Assembly (NCBI GenBank): GCA_032358165.1
Contig: JAALGY010000053.1
Location: forward strand, 186,001 to 250,000
Direction of reading: 5' to 3'
Source of the DNA: Diplosphaera chodatii
Taxonomy: Eukaryota > Chlorophyta > Trebouxiophyceae > Prasiolales > Stichococcaceae
Length of the DNA: 64,000 bases
The notes under the pieces were generated by a model. The model was not told where the DNA came from. It did not search any database and was given only the letters and a program-made list of their open reading frames with translations. Positions 35,401 to 46,231 of the stretch are shown in pieces. Every line of letters begins with the position of its first letter. Positions within the stretch are counted from its first letter, which is position 1. A program made the position numbers and the translations under genes.

Positions 35401-35531
35401 GCAGGCTGAGCCGCTTCAGCTGGCTGCGCCGTGTCAGCAGGCTGTGGTTCAGGCGGTGCCAGAAGCTTGCCGCTGTCAGCTTTCTGCTCAGCATCGAGCA
35501 TGTCTCTAGAAATACCGTCAGCAACTGGCAT
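29432..35531 (-). CDS. AP2/ERF-domain transcription factor, large and mostly disordered
   Basis: Eighteen exons close to 925 residues: 35531-35341, 35151-34960, 34751-34640, 34195-34076, 33859-33726, 33513-33348, 33067-32948, 32832-32567, 32336-32162, 31988-31760, 31641-31498, 31309-30936, 30802-30710, 30568-30455, 30279-30188, 29985-29830, 29588-29544, 29486-29432. An AP2 DNA-binding domain lies near residues 785-851: VLHGVTRDLWQVVFDA, LGLGRFSSEARAARAHDVAA, then LRLHGPGYGCTNLPAAEYE. A second begins at YQGVFAADGGRWEASI but stops before its helix. The N-terminus is acidic (HFDYDPGFLDSLLEGTV, DGSLTWDELMAGLDD), like an activation domain. RPQKRPRSASRK could be a nuclear signal. The exon 31641-31498 leaves through a consensus GC donor. 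Target genes cannot be inferred. Confidence 0.85.
31498..31498 (-). other. GC-type 5' splice site in the AP2 gene
   Basis: The exon ends GACGCAG and the intron begins GCAAGT. Both flanking exons are Ala-rich coding sequence, and only this junction keeps the frame (phase 1 to the exon at 31309). Confidence 0.7.
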
Positions 35532-36420
35532 AATGATGAGGAATTGCGGCCTGAAGTACACCCGACACTTCCACCGCTGCGTCACATGATTGCTTGCAGC
35601 TCTACTGATTGTGACAATGGCTGCCGGAGTCTGCAATGCCGACAACGCAGCTCTTCGATCAGTCAGAGACGGTCAACGATGCCGCCTGACTGCGATCTGA
35701 TGGCTGGAGCAGCGGCCTATTCTTGAAACGGGCTGCTCGACATCGACATTAAGGTATGTTCAATGCCACTCCCAATGGAAACCCAACTTGCATCACGTTC
35801 CTGCACAGCGATCGCTCACACGCACGCTGTGGCAAGTCCCGAGCGACATTGCACACGTGCTCATCATGCCGTGAAGTAACTAGTCCTGGTGTATACCGTC
35901 CTACAGCGGCTGGACTTACCGCTGTTGCAGTCTTGCAAGCATCAATCATTCGACCTCCTGCCGCCAGATACTTCGGTGGCGGAGTCTTCGAGGCAGCGAG
36001 GGTTTTGGTCCAGCTAGCATGCACCGCTGCCCAAGCCGTCAGCATGCTCATGTAGCAAAGAGCGAGACCGGGCTGTCCATCTCTTGTGAGCTATCGTGCT
36101 GCCGCGGTGCGTGCAAACATCGTACCCTGCTGACTGCCAGCTGCTCACCACTTGTATCATGCGCTCAAGATGTTGCAACAGAACGCCACACAAGCCTGCG
36201 CAACTTGAACATCCTGCGCCTGATGGAGCTGACGGTTTACAGCTGTCGTCGAAGGCAGCGTTCCTGAACTCCGCCAAATCCGACCATCACCCTCGACTGT
36301 AGCTCCGCATTGCGCCAGCTTCGGGAGCTGCACCCAAGCTGGCGCAGCAGTGACATCTTGCAGGGTCCAACAATCGAATGCAGCCGCCAAAGCCACGATG
36401 GCTGGGACTGTGCGTGCAGG
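35532..36420. other. AP2 gene promoter and PPR gene 3' region
   Basis: About 890 bp between two minus-strand genes: the upstream region of the AP2 gene and the 3' UTR of the PPR gene. TTACA (TGTAA on the minus strand) near 36236 is placed about 185 bp after the PPR stop. A 99-codon frame at 35756-36055 on the plus strand lacks a recognisable domain and is not called. Confidence 0.4.
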
Positions 36421-39400
36421 TCAAGCCACCGTGTGCGCCTGCTTCGCTCCCTCTGCACCGCCCGCAGCGTCTGGCACAAAGTGGAAATCCTGCATGCGGG
36501 CCTCCTTCTGCGCCATGATCGCCTTGCGCTCGGCCATGGCTGCGCCCGGCTTCTGTGCGGCAGAAGCATGGGACGATGCGTCAGCCAGCATGCGCCCGAG
36601 CAGCCGCGAGGCTGCGCCGCAGACTGCACATGATGCATGCGTGTGGGTGCTGTGACTGCGCCGCACCTGGTTGTACGCTCCAGACTTGCTGCGCAGCCGG
36701 CCAGGGTCGATTGCGGCCACGCGCTTCACCTGCCCCAGGATGAGTCTTCCGTCAATATTGATGCGAGCCAGGAGACACAAGGCTTGGGGTTGGGCGAGGC
36801 ACCAAACACCTGTTGCATCGTTTTGCAGACATACATGCGGTTGGCACACGTGCAAGTGAGAGTGCCTCTGGCTGCGCCATATGATGGATGTAGTGTGAAC
36901 AAGCGCGTCACTGGCGTCATCAATCGGGGCTGCACCGCCTGCACCTGCGAGATCCTGTCCACCCACTGCGGCTCGCGCTCCTGCAGCGCCCGCAGGTACG
37001 CCTTGATGGAGTTGGTCTTCGGCACGCGCCCTGCGCCACAGCACACACAGTGTTTTGAAACAGTTTTTACACAGCATACCCAGTGTTTTACACAGCATCT
37101 ACACAGAATACACTCATCTTGTCACGAAGATCACCAGGACCAGTGAGGACGACCACCGGGGTGTGCAGGTGTTGTGTCTCGGCTCCATGTTGTTGGGTAC
37201 CGACGGGTGCAAATTATTATTTCGCAGCACAAGGTGCAAGCGGCGCACCGTTCAGGACCAGCACGTCCCACAGGCGGTGCGCAAAGGGCAGCGCCATGGG
37301 GAGCTCCTTGCGGCTGCAGGCCGCCAGGATGGTGCTGCCGTTCTGCGTGTTCAGGAACATGCCTGCACGGACAGGCATGCTGATCGTCAGGATCCCAGAT
37401 GTTAGCGATAGGACACCTTAGCCATGTCTGGATGCGTGCACCATGCTAACCTAAGCATGTGGCACGGCAGCAGCTCGAGAGTGACCATGCACATGGCACA
37501 TCAGGGTCCGTTTTGTACGACAGCACACCGGTCGGCAGTGCTTCAAAACGTGCCAGCTGCACGCTGTTGGTTCAGCGCGCACCCAGGGCGGACATCTCCT
37601 GCAGGCAGTGCTCCGCGAAGCCGAGCGCCTCGGTCTCGCCGGCGTTGGCCATCAGCACCGCCGTGCGCATCAGGTCGTAGTACACGCCGGGCGACAGCGA
37701 CAGCCCCCGCCGCGCCGCGTTGTTGTACACCTCGATGACCTTGGCCCACGCCTCCCGGTTGACCCGCGCCTGCAGAGCGGCCAAGTGCCAGGGCTAGGGT
37801 GGGCACGACCCCAACAGACCGCAGCTCTGGTCCAGCACGCTGCAATGAGATACACTTGCCCCGACTCTTGGATGGCGGTTGCATGGGCAGCTTGCATGTG
37901 ATTGCTGACTCCATCATTGCAGCAACATCGTCTTGCTGCGGCAGACCACCACATTCTCCATCTCAAGCAAGATCCATCTCTTTGGCCCACCTTGAGGCGC
38001 GTCAGATGGCGGGCCAGCCCCGGCTGCAGGTGCGCGTACTCGGGCGCCGCCTCCGCCGGCTCGAAGTAGGGCGCCATCTCGCGCGGCGACATCGGCGGCG
38101 CGCCGCCCGCTGCAGGGGTGTGCGGGCTGGCGCCCAGGCCATCGCCGCCGCCGCCGGTCCCGCTGCCGTGTGAGCCGCCGCTGGCGCTGCCACCAGCGGC
38201 TGAGCTGCCGCCGGCGCCACCGCTGTCCGACCCGTCGCTGGTGTCGCCCGGCCGGCTGCCTGACGGCGCAAAGGCGTCCGGCTGCGCCTCGCCATCGCTG
38301 TCCTCGGCGCCTGGGGACCGGTCGAACAGCGCGTCGGAGGCGTCGCCGCCGTGCCGGCCGCTCAGCAGCTGCATGTGCGCCTGCCCGCCTGCGCACACGG
38401 CAGCAAAGCGCGGTTCACGGCTCAGCCCTCTCAAGTTCTGTGAGATACGACAAGGCAGCGACCAGACGTTGACGCGGTGTTCACACATTGCAAGGCGGTT
38501 GCAAGATTAGCACAGGCCTTGCGGCTGATCGCACCAGGGTGGCTGGTGGCGAACTGCCGGTACGCGCGCACAGACTCCTTCAGGTACGACAGGATGATGG
38601 CGGAGTAGGAGTCGTAGTCGGGAACCAGCCCCTCCGCGGGCATCGCCTCGAACATGGCCACCGCCCGGTCGTGGAAGCTGCAGGGGGGCACGGCGGGTCA
38701 GGCTAAATGCATAGGTGCGCAGTCAGTGGAGTCTGAGCTGCACGGAGGTTTAAGCATGGAGGCTATGACGAGCTACAGACTCCTTGTGTAGTGACTGCTA
38801 AGCCCCTGAACAAAAGCAACAGAAGGCATAGCCCAAAGCTCTGCCTTGAGTTGAGACTACAATGGAATCCGCATGCCCAGGGCGCTGCTCTGCTCCAAGG
38901 CTCTGCTCCTCCCTGGCGCGAGTCGCGCGAGGAGAGGACAGGAGGAAGGAACAAAGGAAAAGCCCGCACCCCAGCTCGCAGAAGGTGTTGAGCGCGGCGT
39001 TGTAGGCGACGATGCCAAGGCCGCCCCGCCGCCGGCGGGAGAAGTCCATCGACTCGGCGTCGCGGCACCGCTGCAGCAGGTCGTCCACGCGCGCCTCCAC
39101 ATCCGCCGGCGCCTGGCAGCAGGAAGCATACGCGGTGTGAGGCTGGACCGTCAGTTAAACACTTCTCTTGGACACAGGGTATGTCGCTTGTGATGCCGTG
39201 CTGCCACAGCGCTGCTGCCACAGTGCTGCAGCGTGTGCTGCTGCAGCCGGCATCTGCATGTCTGTCTGGGTCTCACAGAACCCATGGCTGCCCAACTGCT
39301 AGGGACTGACAGGTTGCGCAGGGTGGCGATGGCGACAATAGCTTGGTCTATGCCAGATCACGCAGATGCAATCGTTGCAAGGCTGCAGCTTGTCACTCAC

Positions 39401-41032
39401 GGGTCTAGCGCGCTTGTAGCCGTTGATCAATGCGGTGTATGCAAACTCGTCGGGGGCGATGCCATCCGCCGACATCTCCTCGAGCAGCGCCCACGCCTCA
39501 CCCACACGCGCTGTCTGCAAAACCGGCACCACATGCATCCCGTGACGTGCTTCTCTCGGAAGCTTCTGGCAGTGCCCAATGGAGCACGCAAGTTGTGGGC
39601 GTTGCAGAAGGAGGTGAGAAGATGCAGCACACACTGACTTCATCTGGGCGCCTGTCTCACTCTGCTCACAGCCTGCAAACTCAAGTCTGACAGCAGGCGG
39701 GACGGCATCAGACATGCACCGCCGGGCGTAGCAGGCCGGCTGCTCTCACCTCTGCAAGGGCGTTGAGCGCCGCGAGGTACGTGTTTTTGGTGGGCTTCAG
39801 GCCCTTTTTCCGCATCTCGTTCATGAGCTGCGCGCAGGGGCGGCCAGCATGGCTGAGGCAAACGTCATATTTGAAGCATCTAGTTGTACCAGGGACGATT
39901 GCTTCAGCTCAGTGAGCTCGTGCCATGATCAGTGGCAGGACCGCGCACGCACGCAGGTATACACCAAACTGCCCCCCAAAAAATGGGAGCTGTACGATGC
40001 CAGGGGCCCATTGTGCGGCGTCAACCGCGGCCAAAACCCTGCCCACCTTGATGGCCGCCTGCGTCTGTCCGGCCCGCCCGGCCGCACTGATCACCACCCC
40101 ATACGTCCTTGACTGCAGCAAGTGACAGCACCCACGCCTTTCAGGAGACAGCAGGAGGGAGGGGTGCTGCTGAAGGCTTGACCTCAAGCAATGATTGCCA
40201 CACAAACACACCAAGCAGCTGGACAGACAGCGCCAACTGACGTGTAGACAGTGCACATGCACGAAGCATGGTGGTGTCACGGCCGTCATCTGACTGACGC
40301 TTCCGTGCGACTCACGTCGGGCACGATGCCGGCGCGCTGCATGCGGTGCCAGTAGTACAGGGTGTCCCCCAGGCGCCGCGCCTTCATGCACGCGAAGATC
40401 ACGCGGAAGTACATCAGAGCCGCCGGCGGCACGCCGCACAGATCCATCTCCTCGAACACGTCCCTGATCTTGTACGCCCTGCGCACGCACGCAAGTTGCT
40501 GAGCGTGCGCAGTGCTCGACATGTACAGGCTGCTAGCGCATGCAGGCAGCATGCATGTGTTGGCCCAACACGCATGCAAGCCGCCGGCGCACATACAGCC
40601 TGGTGCGACGACATGCTTCAGGGGCCTGCAGTGTCGGCATCATGCATCGAACAAAGCAGAGCTGACGCCGAAGCGGATCAAGTCCCCTACTGACCTGCGG
40701 CGCCGAATCAGCACGGCGATGATGTCCTCAAAGTCGTCCAGCGTGCGCGGGCGGTCCGTGACCAGCCTGTGCGCGGTGCGCTGGCCGCCCAGCTCCCACT
40801 CGGGCTGCTGCAGGGCGTCCGCGTCGTCGCCGCTGCCGTGCGCCTCCGCGAGCGCCGCCGCCGCGAATGGCCTGGCGGCCCCGGCGGCGGCAGCAGTGCT
40901 GCAGGGTGGCAAAGCGCTGTGCGGCAGGCGGGACAGCGCTTCTGCGCACTGCACGCGGCTGCATGCTGTGGAAGCAGGCGTGGCGTCGGCCAAAGCCTTT
41001 GCCAGTCGAAGCAGCAACCCGGATGCCCTCAT
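36421..41032 (-). CDS. Pentatricopeptide-repeat (PPR) protein, probably organellar
   Basis: Exons 41032-40695, 40478-40316, 40112-40047, 39827-39750, 39514-39401, 39112-38970, 38677-38572, 38380-37991, 37769-37583, 37362-37249, 37030-36945 and 36729-36667 join in frame (616 codons). A final exon 36623-36421 has the likely C-terminus (AERKAIMAQKEARMQ) but its phase is off by one. PPR helices are clear: IRDVFEEMDLCGVPPAALMY, GEAWALLEEMSADGIAPDEF, LMNEMRKKGLKPTKNTYLAA and AVAMFEAMPAEGLVPDYDSY. PPR proteins bind organellar RNA and act in processing, stability or editing. The N-terminus MRASGLLLRLAKALADATPA is a plausible mitochondrial or plastid presequence. A low-complexity Gly/Ser insert occupies exon 38380-37991. 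No editing-type E or DYW domain is seen. Confidence 0.85.
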
Positions 41033-41540
41033 GAGGCACTACGTTGTTTTCTTACGCAGGCTCGGTTTCGTCTCGTCTTCATGCACTTGCACGTGCGCAA
41101 TGTATAAACACGGACATGTGCAATCAGGTTGCAGTTGACGTATGCATGTTGCCGCAGACCGGGCAAAGCGACGTGGCGAGGACCGCCGCTTGCCGCCGCT
41201 GCTTCCGGCTGCCATGTCGGAGCCTGTTCCATGCATGGGACCTTGCATGCAGAATGCTGCAGATTTCACACCTGCAGCAGCTTTTCATGACGACTAACTC
41301 TTCATGTTATATAAGCCGTCCAGTGTCCTGCGTCAATTCAAGTACACCAGGCCTAATCGGAATCTGCCAGTCTCAGATCACAGCGTCGAGCTGGTGCAGT
41401 CACTAAAGTCACCACTTTAGCGACTGAGACAGAACACATCTACAGTCTGCTAATGTAAGTCCTTGCAGGCCGCAAGCTCTGAGCGATTTGCCCGATGTGA
41501 ACCTTTACGCATGTGAGCTGCCCCCCACAGCAGTCACAGC
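41033..41540. promoter_or_regulatory. Divergent promoter between the PPR and Tim17-family genes
   Basis: About 510 bp between two outward-facing starts. An AT-rich stretch (TTATATAA) lies near 41305-41315. No protein-like frame is seen. Both flanking products are probably organellar, so shared control is possible but unproven. Confidence 0.4.
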
Positions 41541-43336
41541 ATGGCAGCAGATGATGGGTGCCCCCTGAGCCGGGGATGGGAGAAGCGGATCGCAGCCAAG
41601 ACAGCCGCGGCAGGTGAGCACGAACATACAACGCTGGCACGATCATCGAACACGGTGCAAGCATCCTTTCCCAATGACATGCACAGTGACGGCATCGCCT
41701 CGCAGTGCTGCGATTGTATGCGGACGGTACAACTGCTTGTACCCACGTGCAGCTGTTGCAAGTCTGCTGCTGTGGCGTATGTGGCGTAGGTGCGGCGGGC
41801 ACCGTCATGGGCAGCGTGCTGGCGGTGCTGCAGCAGGGGCCGGTGCTTCGGTACACCCTCGGCATGGGCGCCAGCATGGCCTTCTGCTTCGGCTGCTACG
41901 GCTGTGAGCATCGTTCACAGCCCAGTTTGGCTATATGGCAGGCATGACAGAGTTGACCTTGGCACTGAAGCTGCACGCTCTTTCCACTGTTGGCATGGAG
42001 CGGCACTCAGAACTGTGTCTGCGTCCATGCTGTGCATGGCACAGCACACACACAGCAGGTCCTCCGCTGCAATCTGCTTTCATATGCGCAGCTCTCGATC
42101 GTGCTTGCAGCATGCTTGTTTCAGCTACGATGTCCATCTCATCCAGCTACGCTGTCCATCTCGCAACTGTACGACGTGTGCGCAGCTCTGACGGAGGCGT
42201 TCAGGCGGCTGCGCTGCAGCGACGACGCGCTGAACAGCACGCTGGGCGGCGCCACGGCAGCCTACGCCCTGGTCGGCATTCACCGTGAGTGGCGACCAGG
42301 ATGTATCTCCTTGGCAGTGCGGGGAAGCCACCGTGAGGGGTGTTGTCGGTGCCGTGTTGTGATCCAAACGCCCGTATGTTTCAGCAATTCGGCACGTTCT
42401 CCAGTGCTGGCCCACTGGAACACCTGTCGAAATGCTGTGTCTCGGTGACCCTGGCACAGAGGGCGACAGGAGGAAGGCGGCGGCGGCGGCCCTGTACTGC
42501 GGGGCGGGCGCGGGGCTGGCGCACGCGGCGGACAGCTACTTTGGGGTCACGCAGCGGCTGCGGCCGCCCACCCCGGAGCAGGCGGCGGCGGCGGCGGCAG
42601 AGGCGGAGCGCCCCGCAGCGGAGCCCTACCATGGGCGTGCAGGTAGACCAGCATGTAGCGAGGACTGTTGCAGCGAACATGATGTCTTGGATGAACACAC
42701 ATTGTTGCAGGGTGCTCGCACCTGGTGACGGCAGTCCCAACAGCGGCAACACGCGGCCCAGCAGCGACCTGTGCTCAAGGGCAGACATGGTCCAGACCGC
42801 AGCACACCAGGTGGGGCCGGCATCCCAACATGACACGTGCAGCCGGCCGTGCAGCAGTGGTGCACACTTTCCGACGTGCCGCCCTGCAGAGGGGGAGGTG
42901 GCGCCGTGGTGGGAGCGGTGGCTGCCGCTGCGGCGGCTGAGCGACAGCGAGTGGGAGGACTACCAGCATGAGAAGCGGCACGGCTTCAAGCGGCGGTGGG
43001 CCGCATCCCTGCAGCGTTGCAGCTCTTGCTGTGTGGTGATGTGTGGCATGCGGGCAGATTTGCCCAGGATGAATGTAACAAATGGTGGGTGGCTGGCTGT
43101 TGTGTGCGGAGCAGCTGGCACCTGAGCAGCTGAGCAGCCACCTGAGCAGGGGCGCAGGACGAGGGGCAGGGTCATGTGACTGTGCGCTGCCTGCGTGCTG
43201 CAGGGTGGATGCGGTGAAGGATGGGGGCCTGCCTGCGTTGCTGGAGCGAGAGCAGCAGCTGCTGCGGGAACGACAGCAGGCAGCTGAGCAGCAGGGCGCA
43301 GGCGCCAGACGGCTAGCAGCAGCAGATGAGCACTAG
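41541..43336 (+). CDS. Tim17/Tim22/Tim23-family membrane protein
   Basis: Six exons, 41541-41613, 41790-41903, 42186-42284, 42460-42642, 42890-42995 and 43204-43336, close to 235 residues. Four hydrophobic segments can be seen: AAGTVMGSVLAVLQ, YTLGMGASMAFCFGCYG, STLGGATAAYALVGI and ALYCGAGAGLAHAA. The loop LRCSDDALNSTLGGA before the third resembles the conserved Arg/Asp-Asp/Asn/Gly signature of the family. Members include inner-membrane translocases, complex I subunit B14.7 and plastid-envelope proteins. The long charged C-terminal tail (RLSDSEWEDYQHEKRHGF and a Gln/Glu-rich coiled coil) is unlike the core translocases, so this is probably a family member of other function. There is no clear cleavable presequence. 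Confidence 0.75.
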
Positions 43337-43692
43337 GAGCACGGATCATGCCAGCAGCAGCAGAAGCTTCAGCAAGACCTCAGAAACATCTACGCTGCTG
43401 TAGGATTGGTTTTGTACATGTCATCAGCAAAGTTTGCAAAGTTTGCTTCACCTGTTGGAAACTTCTGTGAGACAGTGCAGTGTCGGATGCGCGTCGATTG
43501 GGTGCATCAGAAGCTGAGAGTCATATGCAGGCCAGCGCCAAACAGCAGGCTCGCCAGTCAGAGAGACAGCCTAGGAATCCGCAGCCCCACCATCCCCCAA
43601 AACCGAAGAGCAACTACCTACTCTCGACTGAGAGGCCTACATAGCAGCGTTGTTGCGATAGCTGCTGGTGGTCTGCAACAGAGCCCACCGTG
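43337..43692. other. Convergent spacer
   Basis: About 355 bp between two tail-to-tail genes, holding their 3' UTRs. Nothing else is seen. Confidence 0.4.
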
Positions 43693-45230
43693 TCACACTC
43701 CCTTCGCCTCGTCTGCCAGCACACCCCCGTTCTCCTTCACATAGCTGCGGATGTCCTCAAACTCGCGCGCCAGGCCTGACGCCTCGGCGCGCGCTGCCTC
43801 GGACTTCTTCTCCTTCAGGTCATCCAGCAGCCGATATATGTCGTCCTCGACCCTCTGCAGCAGCAGGAGTACGGCTGGTCAGCCGCTGCACATTCACTGT
43901 CAGCAGCCCGAGTTCAGGCTTTCCTGCAGCAGCATATCGTGTCTGAGCCACCACTGCACATGCACTTGAAAGGTTGCCTACTAGGCTGGCCGGCACTACT
44001 CGCACCAGACTTCCAATCAGGTTCAGGAAAATGCACTTTATGCCTACCCTCTGCCAGGTTGGCACTTGCATGACCGTCAGCCATTGCCATGACCACTCAA
44101 GCGCCTGAGCATGCAGGGATCAGCCCGAGTCTGTAAAGCAGCCAGCTGGGTGGCGTTAAACTCACCCGGAGCTGCCGCTTGAGCTCAATGGTCGCGCTGT
44201 TGGGCTGCTCATTCTGATCCAGCCCCTTGAGCTGCTCCTGGATCTTCGGCAGGATCTCGCTCTCGAAGCGCTGCCGCAGCTGCTCGTCGCTCTCGGACGT
44301 GCCGTTCTTCTGCGGGACACAGTGAAGCAATGCCTCAGAGGTGGCACCAGTTTGCAGCAGGCTGTGGACCTTGCAATGCAACATGGTCATGCATTATGGC
44401 TACTGCTGACCGCCGCGGGTGGTTGCAGCTCATGCACTGCGAGCTGAGCCGCGTCGCCGACCTGCTGCCACCCCTGTCCTATGGACTAGATCCTGCGAGA
44501 CCGCCAGCTGGCTGGCTTGCCAGTGCAGGGCAGCTGCCTGCCTCCTGACACAGCGTCAATGTGCCGTCACCCCACCTGCTGCCCATTCTGCTTCTTCGCC
44601 GCGGGCTGCTGGGGCTGTGGCGTCTTCGCAGCGCCGCCGGCGTCGCCGGATTTGTCATCCTGGGGCTGCTGTGCATCGTTCAGCGGAGGCGCCTGCAAAG
44701 TCAACAGCCGTCAGCATGCCACCGACCATGGCCAGTACGGGAGCCATGCCTCAAACATGGCATCGCATCAGAACATCCTGTGGATACGTATTGATGTGAA
44801 GACCTTCATCTTTTTAAATTGGAATGGTGTGTCGTTGTCTACCATGGACCATAGCCATGGAAGCTGAAATCTCGGCACCTGCTCAGGGGTGGACACGTCG
44901 GGCCCGGAGAAGATGGTCTCTGACAGCGTGCGCACGACCTCTGGCGGTGACGGCAGCGACGGCAGCGGCGACTGCGGCGGCGGGGCATCCTCGGCGAAAG
45001 CCGCGCCTGGCAGTCATGATACCTTTATCAAGATGTTGCACTACATGCAGCATGTACGACTCAGCACACGGGATGCTCGAGCGTGGAAGCTGGCTGGGCG
45101 CCTAGCGTATCAAGGTCGCATTTGCAGCTGCATGCAGCAGCAATGAGGTTTGACACAAGAGCAAATGCATGTGCAATTCACCTGAAAGCGCTGTGGCGTG
45201 CGATGCAGCCACCGCCGCCACGGCAGCCAT
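43693..45230 (-). CDS. Coiled-coil protein of unknown function
   Basis: Five exons, 45230-45182, 45006-44879, 44692-44576, 44309-44166 and 43854-43693, close to 199 residues. The N-terminal half is Pro/Ser/Gln-rich (APPPQSPLPSLPSPPEVVR, TPQPQQPAAKKQNGQQ). The C-terminal half is a long, strongly charged heptad-rich helix (SDEQLRQRFESEILPKIQEQ, IELKRQLR, then VEDDIYRLLDDLKEKKSEAA and FEDIRSYVKENGG). Such a layout suits a subunit or adaptor in a helical assembly. I do not recognise the family. The start was chosen at the first ATG, whose short exon (MAAVAAVAASHATALS) is phase-compatible. Confidence 0.7.
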
Positions 45231-46231
45231 GGCGCCAGGGATTTGCCGTGCTATGCTGCCAGGCTGCAGCTGCACACTGGCATGTTGCTGCGGTGCTGTA
45301 GCCTGAGCGCCCTGATCACAGCATGGTTTCAGGGGATAGTCACTCGCAATGCATTGTAGGCGTGTGCATTCTGGCATCGGGCTTGTGCATCAGGATCGCG
45401 TTGTCCGCCGAGCTACATGATCACCTAGTTCTCAGATACTTATATGCACTGACGCTGTACTAGGCCACCCGTCGCTGTATTGAAACCACGGTTCCGGTCT
45501 TCTTGCAAGCAAGCATCGTGTCTGATACCGCTGCATGCAGCCCACCTGCGGGTTGCTGCGACGATTTTGCATGCTGCTGGCGGGCCGAAAGGCTATCCTT
45601 TTAGCCGTAGAACCTCCATGCGACCGCCGCGGCTGTCGGGGCGCACGTACAAGCGCTGCCGGCCCATTCAGGGCTGCTATGCTGGTCATTGTGCTTCTGG
45701 CTCGCCTCTTCAGAGGTGTGCTCACAATCTGAGTACTCAGCTGTATTGCTGCAAGCGTGGCGGGTTGCTAGCGCTGCAAGCGCTGCGGTCAAGATGCTGC
45801 AGTCCTGAGCCGTTCCCAGCCAGTGGCAGAAAGGGGTCCTGCACCCTAAAAGCACAACGCCCTGCCCGTTACTTGCTGATACAGCGTGGCGTTCGTCTTG
45901 TGATACCCCCTGCCGACGATCGGCATCTGTAACATCTCACTTCCAGACCAAGATGCCCGCCGCAGGGGCAGAGCTGGCCGGAAGCGGGCCGGCTGATCAC
46001 AGGGAGCAGTGCAGCGCTGCCCTGTAGCAGGAGTTGCAGGTGCGAAACAGGAGGGAGATGTCAGATCAAGCACATGGCTACGCCTTCACGACCATCCAGC
46101 CTGTCATGCAGATAGGTGTCGTGAATTACGTGCAGAAAACCTCTCTGAAACGCTTCAATCATCTCACACATCGCCTCATCGCGCGGCTGATTATGGTCCT
46201 TGCGAAAGCAACTCATTCAGCGACACCGCTT
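45231..46231. other. Spacer without a supported gene
   Basis: About 1 kb between the coiled-coil gene start and the end of the DUF1308 gene. Several 70-150 codon frames exist on both strands, but none has protein-like composition or splice partners. It must include the promoter of the coiled-coil gene and the 3' UTR of the DUF1308 gene. Confidence 0.4.

Noticed and set aside
37051..37110. Repeated ACACAGCATA/CTACACAG and GTGTTTTACACAG motifs
   Set aside because: A small intronic duplication in the PPR gene with no inverted termini or other mobile-element sign.
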